A stretch of 64,000 bases of DNA from Rosellinia necatrix. Taxonomy: Eukaryota; Ascomycota; Sordariomycetes; Xylariales; Xylariaceae. The stretch spans positions 62,001 to 126,000 of the forward strand of contig JAGYVD010000012.1 in assembly GCA_021209875.1 (NCBI GenBank), in the 5' to 3' direction. Position 1 is the stretch's first letter; each line of letters opens with the position of its first letter. The notes beneath the pieces are model-generated. The model was not told the origin of the DNA. It worked only from the letters and a program-made list of their open reading frames with translations, and searched no databases. Below are positions 1-10,046 of this stretch, one piece after another. Made by a program: the position numbers and the translations under genes.

Positions 1-2815
1 GTCTTTTTAGTATTAGATATTTTATTATTTTATATCTTTTTTGAATCAATCCTTCCTCCCCTGTTCTTATTATTAGGACTTTTTGGATCTTCAAACAAGG
101 TTAGAGCTAGCTTTTATCTTTTCTTGTATACATTAAAAAAATACCTTTTTCAGTGTCAAAGAGCCAAACTACGGGGAAGCCCTAAAGCTCTAGTAACCAA
201 AGTTGCAGAGGAAACTCTACAGCCGGCCCCTTTAATGCCAGGGGGTAAGGTAACATCACTAGTTTTCATTACACCGCGCTTCGCATGAAAACCCTGCTTT
301 GCAGGGAGATGAGGGGGCGCTTTGCCCCTTAAATGGGTGATCACGTATCTAAATCAGATTATCCCGGTTACGCGGGAATCTGTAAAAGAGCAACGAGTAG
401 ACGGTTCTTCAGAATCTAGGATTTTAGATTTTGTAAGGTGTACTCTAGTCGCTGGGAAACCAGTTTTTTTGAGAAAAATTTCTTTCCATTCTTATAACCG
501 CAGAGTTGTAATGGGGCTTTTTAGCGTAGCACAAAAAGCTTTTATACATTCAACTATACCTACACAAAAAAACATAACTTTGGACTACACAGAACAAGTA
601 AATAATACTACGATCTCAGTAAAATCTATGGCAGGACCTGATAAGTTAGATCCTTGATTTATTACGGGATTTGTAGACGCAGAAGGGTGTTTTACTTTAG
701 GGATATTCGCAGATAGTAATTATAAAATGGCTTATAGAGTTCAAGCTATTTTTAAAATTACTTTAGATAATAAAGATTATGATTTATTATGTCAAATTAA
801 AGATTATTTTGGGGCAGGAAGTATTACAAAACATGGCAATACTACCTTACAATATACGATTAAATCTTTGAAATATTTAAACCTAATTATTTCTCATTTT
901 GATAAATACCCCCTTATTAGTCAAAAATGGGGTGATTACCAGCTTTTCAAATCAGCGGTTTTATTACTTAAAAATAAAGAACATCTAACTAGAGAAGGGT
1001 TTAATAAGATACTTAGCATTAGATCTTCTATTAATCTAGGTTTATCCGAGGAATTAAAGCTAACTTTTCCTAATGTTACTCCGATGGCTAGACCTTTACT
1101 TTTAGATAGAAGTGTTAAAGATCCTAATTGGTTAGCAGGTTTTACTAATGGAGAAGGATGTTTCTTTATTTCTATACGAAAATCTTCTACAACTAAATTA
1201 GGTAAAGCTGTATTATTAAAATTTCAAATAGCTCAACATAGTAGAGATACTGAGCTTATGAATAATATAATAACTACTTTAGGATGTGGTAGAATTGAAT
1301 TAAACTTATCTAGATCAGTTGTGTATTTTGTAGTTACAAGATTTGAAGATATTACTCATAAAGTCTTACCCTTTTTTGGAAAATATCTCATTAAAGGAGC
1401 GAAAATCTCAGATTATTACAAATTTAAAAAAGCGGCTATTCTAATAAATAAGAAAGCTCACTTAACAGAACAGGGATTATCTGAAATTCAATTTATAAAG
1501 TCAAATATGAATTTTGTCCGTAATACATCTGAGAAATAAAAGTTCCGTTTGAGATATTTGCCTATCTTAGGTTTATTATATTAATTGTATGACTAAATTA
1601 ATCTTTTTTTTTTTACGTTAGGATATTATAACTTGATCTTTGTTACTAACGATTGCGTATTTAGGTTGCACAATTACAATAATTTGCAAGGATGGATTTA
1701 ACCGGTTAGTCCGGTAGGAATTAAAGTAACTAAAAATTAAAGATAACATAATAGTCTGTTCGCGCCCTGGCGATTTTTATGAACATAAAAATTAAATTCT
1801 TAACATCATAAGGACAAAAATTATGTGCGTGTTCGGTTCTCTTTTTTTATTGTTATCTATTTTAGCTATGTCTTCTATAATGGGTACTACTGATTTTGAT
1901 GCTTTGTTTAAAACAAATTTTGATTATACTACACAAATTTTATTGTTTTGTGGTATTTTTTTTGCGATCGCAGTAAAAACTCCTGTATATGGATTAAACA
2001 GTTGATTGCTAAAAGCTCACACAGAAGCGCCTCTTAGTGGTAGTATAATCCTTGCTGCGATTGTATTAAAACTAGGTTTATATGGAATTATGAGATTAAT
2101 ATTACCTATTATACCTAAAGCTTCTTTAGATTTAACTTATATAGTGTACGTTATTGCAGTTATTACAGTAATATATTCTAGTTTAAGTACACTTAGAACT
2201 TTAGACATTAAAGAGATGATAGCTTATTCTTCTGTAGCTCACGCGGCTATTTATTTAATGGGTGTTTTCAGTAATACAATAGCAGGTATTGAAGGAGCAA
2301 TTGTCTTAGGGTTAGCTCACGGATTTGTTTCTAGTGGACTATTTATATGTGCTGGAGGAGTCTTGTATGATAGATCAGGTACCCGTTCAATTGCTTATTA
2401 TAAAGGTATGGCTCAAATGATGCCTTTATTTTCTATCTTGTTCTTTATCCTTTGCTTATGTAATTGTGGTACTCCTCTTACATTAAATTTCATTGGGGAA
2501 TTCTTATCTCTTTACGGTGCATTTGAAAGAATGCCTGTTTTGGGTGCTTTGGCTGCTTCTTCTATTGTTTTCTCAGCGGCATACAGTATTTACTTATTTA
2601 ATAGAGTAGTTTTCGGAGGAACCTTTAGTAAATTTTTCTCTCAAAGTTTTATGGATTTAAGTAAAAGAGAATTCTTCATAATATTTTCACTAGTATTCTT
2701 TACGGTGTTATTTGGTATCTACCCTAATTTTATATTAGATGGTTTACATTTTAGTGTATCTAGTTTAATATATAGTGTTAATTTAGATCAATCATTTTCT
2801 TTAATAGCTCCTTAA
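1..2815 (+). CDS. nad4: NADH dehydrogenase subunit 4 (5' partial, two exons)
   Basis: NAD4 is a proton-pumping membrane subunit of respiratory complex I in the inner mitochondrial membrane. The window opens inside the gene: exon <1..133 encodes a hydrophobic stretch ending FYLFLYT, and exon 1830..2815 resumes with FGSLFLLLSILAMSS and includes the family-typical WLLKAHTEAP, GLYGIMR and AYSSVAHAA segments, ending at TAA 2813-2815. The boundaries were chosen so that exon 1 ends in T, the intron ends in G and the split Leu codon (t+tg) is restored; they could be off by a few bases. TGA encodes Trp in KTPVYGLNSW. The N-terminal part of the gene lies upstream of the window. Very confident of identity. 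Confidence 0.97.
134..1539 (+). CDS. LAGLIDADG homing endonuclease, nad4 intron
   Basis: This intron-encoded site-specific DNA endonuclease spreads its intron and may help splicing. It reads in frame 1 straight from nad4 exon 1, with TGA codons as Trp, to TAA at 1537-1539. Two LAGLIDADG helices are visible: FITGFVDAEGC near 658 and WLAGFTNGEGC near 1130, each followed by the usual module with HFDKYPL and EHLT signatures. The mature start is unclear; proteolytic processing of the exon-fused precursor is typical for the family. No internal stop was found, so it may be active. Confidence 0.85.
134..1829 (+). mobile_element. group I intron in nad4 with in-frame LAGLIDADG ORF
   Basis: The intron interrupts nad4 between FYLFLYT and FGSLF. 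It carries the core segment shared with seven other introns here: a ccaaa-ctccgggga-like tract near 165, gagcaacgagtagacgg near 388, and a gtgtactctag tract near 438. The upstream exon frame stays open through the core and into the endonuclease. Residues of a GC-rich insertion (accgcgcttcgcatgaaaacc region, 273-320) lie in the same stretch. The 3' end (1540-1829) is noncoding. Confidence 0.85.
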
Positions 2816-3354
2816 GTACTTAGTTAAGTAGCAGTAACTATTTGGCATTGAAAGATTTGTAAGTTATACAACCTTTAGTCAGATTACTCTTGCTTCCCTA
2901 TAGGTAAGAACTCTAACTACTTTAGTTAATAAGCAAACGCGCGGCGGCGGCGGCGGCGGCTTCGCACGCACGCACGCACGCACGCATAAAAATAGAATTT
3001 TTTGGCTGACGTAGTATCATAAAAATGCGCGAGCCGGAGGCTAGTTATCATAAGTTTGTTGTTACGTCTCATTGATAGCTGGGTTTCATATAAGGTGAAG
3101 GTTTATTTTCTTATCAAGATAAAACAGGTACCTTAATTATGGCTATTACCCTCGCCTTCGTGCGATTTTTCTGTATAGAAAAATTAAAAGAAAATAAAAC
3201 TTTATTGGACGCTATTTTAGCTTACTAGCTTAGTTTAGCTAAGTCTGAAGATTAAGATTGTATTACTCTAGTTACATTTCATTAACCTAAATTTTCGTTT
3301 AACCGTAAACGCAAATACTACTTTTAGTATTAAATGTTCTAATTATTAATTAAT
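2816..3354 (+). other. nad4-atp8 spacer
   Basis: There is no gene in this stretch. It holds a GGC/CGCACG GC element at 2938-2987 and a copy of the hairpin element with the tttttctgtatagaaaaa palindrome at 3165-3190, set in AT-rich DNA. No tRNA fold was recognised. Confidence 0.7.
2938..2987 (+). repeat. GC element, family A (GGC)n-ttcg-(CACG)n
   Basis: The array is gcgcggcgg.. followed by ttcgcacgcacg.. and then cataaaaa. The same compound element recurs at 21202, 23071 (reverse), 25416 (reverse), 44027 (reverse), 47393 and 49643. Confidence 0.85.
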
Positions 3355-3507
3355 ATGCCTCAATTAACACCTTTTTATTTTATAAATGAAGTAACTTTTG
3401 CTTTTGCTATAATAATCATAACAATATATATGTTATCTAAATATATATTACCTAGATTTGTTCGTTTATTTTTAGCTCGTACTTTTATATCCAAATTATT
3501 TAATTAA
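3355..3507 (+). CDS. atp8: ATP synthase F0 subunit 8
   Basis: This is a small F0 membrane subunit of mitochondrial ATP synthase, part of the peripheral stalk. The 50-residue product begins MPQLTPFYFINE, the family signature (MPQL-PFyF), then has one membrane helix and a basic tail ending FISKLFN. That length is close to the 48 residues usual in fungi. It lies directly upstream of atp6, as is normal. It contains no intron. Confidence 0.96.
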   Translation: MPQLTPFYFINEVTFAFAIIIITIYMLSKYILPRFVRLFLARTFISKLFN

Positions 3508-3694
3508 TATTTATATGCGGACGCTTGCACAGCATGGACAAAGTAATAAATATTAATGAATTTTTTTTATCTAGATTTTCTTTTCTTTATCAAAATTTAG
3601 ATCTTTTTATTAAAATTTACATTTCTTTATCTGAATTTACATTTCGATTTTTTTTTTTGCATCAGGTATATCAAATCCAAATGCTGTACCTGTT

Positions 3695-5870
3695 ATGTAT
3701 ATAAACATCCTTATTCCTTTGAATTATTATAAGAATTTTACAATGGAACGTTTTTCGTTCGCAAATTTAAATAGACAGGTAGTTAGTCCTTTAAATCAAT
3801 TTGAGATAAGAGATTTATTTAGTTTAGATGCACCAGTATTAGGTAACTTACATATCTCAATAACTAATATAGGATTATATTTAATGATAGGTGCTTTTTT
3901 TATATTAGCTCTTAATCTTTTAAGTACAAACTATAATAAATTAGTAGGTAACAATTGATCAATAAGTCAGGAATCTTTATATGCTACAATACATAGTATA
4001 GTTACAAACCAAATAAATCCTAAAAATGGACAAATGTACTTTCCATTTATATATGCTTTATTTATATTTATATTAATAAATAATTTAATAGGAATGGTAA
4101 AAGGTGCCTTTGATTTTTATTATTTTTGTCTCAAACAATCTTTTAGAACGTGCGTAGCACAAAACAAAAATTATATTCTTCATATTCATATGTATCTACT
4201 AATAAGTCAAACAAGCCTGTAGGGGCCATGGTCGGCCCTCAGGTTAGATATAGTTTTAATAATAAAAATACTTTTTATCTTAACCCTGATTATATCACAG
4301 GGTTTGTAGACGGAGAAGGTTGTTTTTCTATTTCTATCTTTAAAGATAGTAGAAGATTAACTGGTTGACAAGTTAAACCTATTTTTAGTATATCTTTACA
4401 TAATAAAGATCTAAATTTATTAGAAAGTATACAAAGAACTTTTAACGTAGGTAAAATATATAAGCATGGTGTTGATTCTATGCAATATCGTGTGAGTTCT
4501 TTAAATAATTTACAGGTAATTATAAAACATTTTGATAAATATCCCTTAATCACTCAAAAACAAGGAGATTATCTTTTATTTAAAGAAGCTGTAAATTTAA
4601 CAATAAATAAAGAACATTTATGTTTAACAGGTTTATTAAAACTGGTGGGTATTAAAGCTACGTTAAATTGAGGTTTATCTCCTAAGTTTAAAGAAGCTTT
4701 TTCTTCTGTAAAACCAGTAAATAGACCTAAAGTTGATAATACTAAAATTAAAAACTTAAATTGAATTAGAGGGTTTATAGAAGCTGAAGGTAGTTTTCAA
4801 GTAATAACTCTAAATATTAATAATAGAACTAATATTAGTTTAAGGTTTTCAATAAGTCAACATATTAAAGATGAGATACTGTTAAATAATATGGTTACTT
4901 ACCTTAATTGTGGTAGATATTATAAGTCGCTAACTCGTAATGAAGGGCAATATTTAGTAACAGTTTTTTCAGATATATATGAAAAAATTATACCTTTATT
5001 AAAGGAATATCCTTTATTAGGTAATAAAAAACAGGATTATTTAGATTTTGTACAAATAGCTGAGTTAATAAAATCGAAAGATCATTTGACTGAACAAGGA
5101 GTACAAAAAATAAAATTAATTCAAAATAATATGAATAAAAAAAGAATATAAAAAATAAAAGATATGTTTAGATAATTGTAGTATCATAGATAAATAAAAT
5201 AAAATTCAACCAATTTCACTATATGCTGGAAACTTTTAATACCTTAAGTACCCGAAGGGTAAAAATCTTAATGGATGAAACAATGAACAATCAGCAGGAA
5301 ACCAAAATAACCAGCCTTGTTATTAGTAGGATCCTCAGAGACTAGACGTGAAAGATTACTTTATCTTATTTTACAATGATAACTAAGTAATTAAGATATA
5401 GTCCGATTTGATAAGTCTATATGATTTGTCAAATAGTCCTTACAGTTTTGCTTCTACAAGTCATTTTGTATTAACTTTTGCTTTAAGTTTTACTATAGTT
5501 TTAGGTGCAACAATATTAGGATTCCAAAAACACGGTCTAGTTTTTTCTCTCTTTAGTTCCTGCAGGTTGTCCTTTACCTTTATTACCCTTATTGGTTTTA
5601 ATAGAATTCATTTCATATTTAGCTAGAAATATTTCTTTAGGTTTAAGATTAGCTGCAAACATTTTATCAGGTCACATGTTATTAAATATTTTAGCAGGTT
5701 TCACTTATAATATTATGACTTCAGGTATAGTTTTTTTTTTTTTGGGTTTGGTACCCCTGTCTTTTATAATAGCTTTCTCTGGTTTAGAACTTGGTATTGC
5801 GTTTATACAGGCGCAAGTTTTTGTGGTTTTGTCTTCTGGCTATATAAAAGACGGGTTGAATTTGCATTAA
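3695..5870 (+). CDS. atp6: ATP synthase F0 subunit a (two exons, frame break in exon 2)
   Basis: ATP6 forms the proton channel against the c-ring. Exons are 3695..4098 and 5437..5870, joined within a Val codon (gt+t) so that INNLIGMV continues into [10 protein letters not shown]. Start 3695 gives a leader before MERFSFANL; 3743 is an alternative ATG. Conserved [18 protein letters not shown] and [10 protein letters not shown] are present. Around 5541-5555 the frame slips: HGLVF is in one frame and [10 protein letters not shown] in another. Two bases appear to be missing from two T runs; with these the family consensus would read through. This is either sequencing error or a real lesion; atp6 is essential, so error is more likely. 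Confidence 0.93.
4099..5436 (+). mobile_element. group I intron in atp6
   Basis: The intron begins after the gt of a split Val codon and ends in G at 5436. The ribozyme core lies at the 3' end: agagactagacgtg near 5338 and aagatatagtcc near 5393 resemble the conserved P7/S-type elements. The endonuclease ORF occupies the 5' two thirds, unlike the core-first family found in nad4 and nad2. Confidence 0.85.
4228..5151 (+). CDS. LAGLIDADG homing endonuclease, atp6 intron
   Basis: The ORF is in a different frame from the atp6 exon. It is open from 4147; the first ATG is 4228 (MVGPQVRYS) and GTG 4150 is an alternative start. It has two LAGLIDADG motifs, [11 protein letters not shown] near 4290 and [11 protein letters not shown] near 4762, with [11 protein letters not shown] and KEYPLLGNK in the two halves. 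Four Trp positions use TGA. It ends at 5151. No disabling mutation was seen. Confidence 0.85.
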
Positions 5871-5887
5871 AAAAAAAAACAAAGGAT

Positions 5888-6940
5888 ATGTGTAAAATAA
5901 ATAAGATGTCCGTGTCCATGTCCCCTAGATTTGGGGTTGCGAACTTTTTGGTATCTGGATCAGGATCCGCGTTAAAATTTCCGGGCACATGTAGGTTTTA
6001 TTCTATAAATAAAAGAAAATTACACTCAGAGGACCCGGGTAATAAAGAAATTAAGAGTAAATTAAAGAAAAAAATGTTACTTAATATTTTATGTATACTT
6101 ATTTGTGTAAGTTTGTTTTATTCATTTCCTTTAAAATTTTTAATTAATTTATGTGGTGCCTCTGTTTATTTAGTATATGCATTGTCAGGCTTTATAGCGT
6201 ATGTTCAATTTAAATTAGTTCAAATATTAAAAGATAAAAATCAAAATTCAAGTACAATTGAATTTTTTAAAGTATTTTTTGCACATATATTCTTAATGGC
6301 TTTCCTGGTTGTATTAGGTTATCCTTTTATGATAAGTATAGCTTCACTTTTTTATATTATTATGACTGAGGATTTGTCAAGATTATTTAAAGATTTATTT
6401 TATGAAATCTTCACGAATAAATATCTATACATGGGGGATCCTATTTCACCGTATAAGGTTTCAGATAAACCAGGAAAAAGTACTTTAGGCGTAGTTGAAG
6501 TTTTAAATATGGATAGTACAGCAGGGGGGTCAAATAGTACAGTAGGGGGGTCATATACTACAGCAGAGGGGTCAAATAGTACATCAGGGAGGTCAACTGT
6601 CGATTTACCTCTTATACCTGGACCGCTACCTCACCCACTCGAATCAAGATGTAGAGGAAAATTGGCCAAAATTCAGATGGACCCTACTTGATTTAAAGTT
6701 TCGATATCTAAGGATATGAATTCTCTTAAAAACCGTGTTGAAACACCAGGTGAATTTACTAAAATTATACGTCGTTTGAGTTGTTTAGATGAACCATTTA
6801 TATTACCTCCGTATGCACTTCCTGCTATTTTTCAAAATCATGCAAAAGCTACTGGTCCAGTTATGGAATATGATGCAAAACTTAAAAAATGTGAGAGACA
6901 TTTTTATAGTACTGTGGTTATAATAGAAAAACGTTCTTAA
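5888..6940 (+). CDS. unknown mitochondrial membrane ORF, 350 codons
   Basis: I do not recognise this protein. It starts at ATG 5888, 17 bases after atp6, and reads through TGA (Trp) at 6689 to TAA 6938. Visible features are a short Ser/Arg leader (CRFYSINKRK), a membrane segment from LLNILCILICVSLFY through the FLINLCGASVYLVYALSGF region, further hydrophobic stretches around FFKVFFAHIFLMAFLVVLGY, then a Ser/Thr/Gly repeat tract (STAGGSNSTVGGS, roughly residues 212-235) and a basic C-terminus. The AT-rich codon use matches neighbouring genes, so it looks resident rather than newly arrived. Function unknown. Confidence 0.6.
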
Positions 6941-7550
6941 AGTAATAAGGTTACTCCCTATATACGTTTTTATACTTATTTAGATAGATTTAATAATACT
7001 TCGGTTAATTCCATGTACTTTAAAGGTTAGATAAATTTAAATTTAATTCCCCGCACGTTGCGCTAGCGTGGCAGGCCCTATCCTGCGAAGCCAGGACTGC
7101 TTAGCGAGCCGGAGGCTAGCGCATTTTTACGAAGTCGGAGTTCCCCTAAAAATATATTTTTTTTTATAAGGCCGCGTAGCGGCCTGGGTAGCTTCACTAT
7201 GGATATAAAATGTATAAAAAAAAAATTTTTTTTTTATCTTTATATTAGACTAAATTTTGGTTTAGAGATAATAATAGACTAAATTTAAAATAATTTAAGT
7301 AAAGTTATAGTAAACAATATGTATGTATTATATTACTTTAAGCGAAAGGTTTAGGTATAAAATAGAAAATAAAATAAATTTATAGATAATTTTATCTTAA
7401 TATATAATTTAAAAGCTAGCTACGCAAAGCTTACATAAAACGATATTTTAGAAAGACATAACTTTTCTAGAAATAGCTTGCTTTTGTCCGAAATCTTATA
7501 TAAAAATAAATAAAACTAAAAAATATATAGTGATGGACTTTACCATCAAA
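6941..7550 (+). other. spacer before rns
   Basis: There is no gene here. It contains GC-rich fragments at about 7050-7200 (a cgttgcgctagcgtggcagg tract, a gagccggaggctagcgc piece and an aggccgcgtagcggcctggg palindrome), then very AT-rich sequence up to the rRNA. Confidence 0.7.
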
Positions 7551-7554
7551 AAAA

Positions 7555-9015
7555 AAATAAAGATGAGTTTGGTGATGGCTCTGATTGAACGCTGTCAAAG
7601 TGCTTGACACATGCTAATCGAACGTTTAATTTAATGAATAATTTAATTAAAAGTGGTGAACAGGTGAGTATAGATATCCGGCCTACCTTAAAGAGAGGGA
7701 AAAATCCCTCATGATCAAAAGGTGTAATACCGCTTTAAGAGGACTTAAGGAAATATCGTCGGGATAGGTAGTTGTTAAGGTTATTACTTAACAAGCCTTA
7801 ATTCTCGTAGTCGAAACTGAAACGGTTGATCGACCACATTGGGTATGAAAAAAGCCCAAGGCTACTGAGTACAGCAGTGAGGAATTTTGGTCAATGGCCT
7901 AACGGCTGAACTGGCAACTTTGAGGAATGTAGATTAAAAGATCTATAAATTGATTTATCGAATAAAATTCTAAATGTTTATTGATAATGACGATAAACAG
8001 ATTGATGCCTTGACTAATTACGTGCCAGCAGTCGCGGTAATACGTAAGAGGCTAGTGTTATTCATCTTTAATAGGTTTAAAGGGTACTTAGACGGTAAAA
8101 TTTTTCCTTTATAAGGTACGGTTTTACTAGAGTTTTATGTGAGAAGGTAGTACTTAAGGTGTAGAGATAATATTCGTTGATACCTCAGGGACTGATAAAG
8201 GCGAAGGCAACCTTTTATGTAAAAACTGACGTTGAAGGACGAAGGCACAGAGAACTAACAGGATTAGATACCCTAGTAGTCTTTGCAGAGAATGATGAAT
8301 GCCATAGGTTAGGTTTAAATAACTTGGTCTATAAATGAAAGTGTAAGCATTTCACCTCAAGAGTAATGTGGCAACGCAGGAACTGAAATCACTAGGCCGT
8401 TTCTGACCCCAGCAGTGAAGTATGTTATTTAATTCGATGACCCACGAAAAACCTTACCACAATTTGAATGTTATTAATATCAATTAATAATACAAGTGTT
8501 GCACGGCTGTTTTCAGTTAATGTTGTGAAGCTGCGGATACGTCCGTGGAATTAACGAATACCCGGGCTTTATTTCTAAATTATTAATATAGAGCATTTCC
8601 TGATATGTTACAATTGTCAGGGCAAAAGGGAATAAGACAAGTCATCATGGCCTTAATATTGTGGGCTATAGACGTGCCACATATTCCTAGACAAAGAGAA
8701 GCAAAAATGCGAATATGAGCTAATCTCAAAAAATAGGATAAAATATGGAAATGGATTGTAGCCTGAAATTCGGTTGCATGAATAAGAAATTGCTAGTAAT
8801 CGTGAATCACCATGTCACGGTGAATAAAACTTCGGATTGGTACTAATCACTCGTCGCATGCTGAAAAGAGTTGGTGCAATAAGTTTGCTTTTTTATTCTA
8901 AGTACTTGAATGATCGAATTTAAATCTTATAATAGAGATCTTCGTATGCGCGATTCTAATTAGTGTTAAGTCGAAATACAGTTCGTGTAGTGGAAGTTGC
9001 ACGGGATTAATAAAA
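7555..9015 (+). rRNA. rns: small subunit ribosomal RNA
   Basis: This is the mitochondrial 16S-type rRNA. The 5' region matches the universal start (gatggctctgattgaacgct near 7574, then acacatgctaatcgaacg). The 530 loop gtgccagcagtcgcggtaat is near 8020, the 790 region attagataccctagtagtc is near 8264, and the decoding-site 3' region (gtgttaagtcgaaatac) is near 8962. No intron is seen. The ends are estimated from homology to E. coli and may be off by 10-20 bases. Confidence 0.95.
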
Positions 9016-9032
9016 ATTAACAAAAAAAAACA

Positions 9033-9108
9033 TGAAGGTTCCGTTTGTAGGTGTGACGGTTGAATTATATCAATTGCATTCTATAGAGTTCAAATCTCTA
9101 ATCTTCAT
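9033..9108 (+). tRNA. tRNA-like gene, identity unclear
   Basis: The acceptor tgaaggt/atcttca, D arm ccgt/acgg and T arm tagag-ttcaaat-ctcta pair well. The anticodon arm (ttga-attata-tcaa) leaves a six-base loop without a clear anticodon. It may be a degenerate tRNA or have lost a base. Confidence 0.45.
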
Positions 9109-9361
9109 ATCTAAAAATTTTTTTATATTCAAACTATTTACCCTCTCTCACCTCCTTTTCCTTCGTATTGGAAGCCAGGACGCAGCCAAAAATTAAAAAA
9201 AAAACAGGACGCAAGGCCCTAATGGCCCTGTGGTCGAAGGGCTGAAATATAAGATATAGGGCTAAATATATTATATTAAATTTAATAACTTTATTTAATG
9301 TAATTACCAGAGTGTAGTTTAATTATACGTAAAAAAAAATCTAACTCTATTTTGATATATA

Positions 9362-9446
9362 AGGAGGGTTCCTTTATTGGTAAGAAGGGCTGAGCTGTAA
9401 ACTCAGTAGTAATATACTTTTAAGAGTTCGAATCTCTTGTCTCCTA
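9362..9446 (+). tRNA. trnY: tRNA-Tyr (GTA)
   Basis: Class II tRNA with anticodon arm ctgag-ctgtaaa-ctcag, long variable arm, and T arm aagag-ttcgaat-ctctt. The acceptor aggaggg/gtctcct has one mismatch at its base. Confidence 0.92.
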
Positions 9447-9453
9447 ATAATAA

Positions 9454-9524
9454 GTCTCTATAGCTCAAAGGTAGAGCTTGATACTGTTAATATCATGATA
9501 GATGTTCGATTCATCTTAGGGGCG
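9454..9524 (+). tRNA. trnN: tRNA-Asn (GTT)
   Basis: The acceptor gtctcta/taggggc pairs with several G-U pairs. The anticodon arm gatac-tgttaat-atc gives GTT. Confidence 0.9.
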
Positions 9525-9543
9525 TTATATTTGTTAAAAAAAA

Positions 9544-9615
9544 GGGGTATTAGCATAATGGTAGTGCATATGACTTTTAATCATTACTATACGAGTTCGA
9601 ATCTTGTATACCCTA
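9544..9615 (+). tRNA. trnK: tRNA-Lys (TTT)
   Basis: The acceptor is ggggtat/ataccct. The anticodon loop cttttaa gives TTT. T arm acgag-ttcgaat-cttgt. Confidence 0.9.
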
Positions 9616-9621
9616 AAGATA

Positions 9622-9692
9622 GCAATTATAGTTTAATGGTAAAACCCTCGTCTTCCAAATGAGTTTCGTCGGTTCAAGTCCGACTAATTGTA
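9622..9692 (+). tRNA. trnG: tRNA-Gly (TCC)
   Basis: The acceptor is gcaatta/taattgt. The anticodon arm ctcgt-cttccaa-atgag gives TCC. Confidence 0.92.
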
Positions 9693-9715
9693 TTATATTT
9701 TTAAATAAAAATTTG

Positions 9716-9835
9716 CTAGCCTCCGGCTCGCTAAGCAGTTCTGGCTTCTAATCCGAAGGATAAGACTTCGTGAGGGGGCCAGCCACGCTAGCGCGGCAGG
9801 CCAAGGACCTAGTCCTTGGCCTGGGCCGAGAGGTA
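9716..9835 (+). repeat. GC element, family C
   Basis: The element begins ctagcctccggctcgctaag, continues through ccgaaggataagacttcgtg and ends near ccagccacgctagcg. Related copies occur at 22076, 23190 and 25905, and a fragment in reverse near 7090. Confidence 0.8.
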
Positions 9836-9845
9836 AACATTTTTA

Positions 9846-9905
9846 GGCATTAATAACTTAAAAGGTAAAAGGACTACTACTGTGACAGAGTAGTAGATGT
9901 CCACG
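9846..9905 (+). pseudogene. degenerate tRNA-Asp copy
   Basis: attaataacttaaaaggtaa plus a disrupted ctactactgtgacag anticodon region closely resembles the intact trnD at 11567, but the GTC anticodon loop is altered and the T arm is lost. It is followed by a trnW copy, as is the other trnD region. Confidence 0.6.
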
Positions 9906-9934
9906 TAGTCCTCTTTTAGGTTATATGCTTTTTT

Positions 9935-10005
9935 AAGAGTATAATTTAATGGCAAAATATGGAGTTTCAACCTCCCAATTCTCAGTTCAAGTCTGGGTAC
10001 TCTTG
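9935..10005 (+). tRNA. trnW: tRNA-Trp (TCA), copy 1
   Basis: The acceptor aagagta/tactctt is perfect and the anticodon arm ggag-tttcaac-ctcc gives TCA, which reads UGA and UGG and fits code 4. It is followed by gagttatcctttgcggagg, which is also found after copy 2 at 11764. Confidence 0.92.
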
Positions 10006-10046
10006 TGAGTTATCCTTTGCGGAGGTTAGATATGTAAAATACAAAA

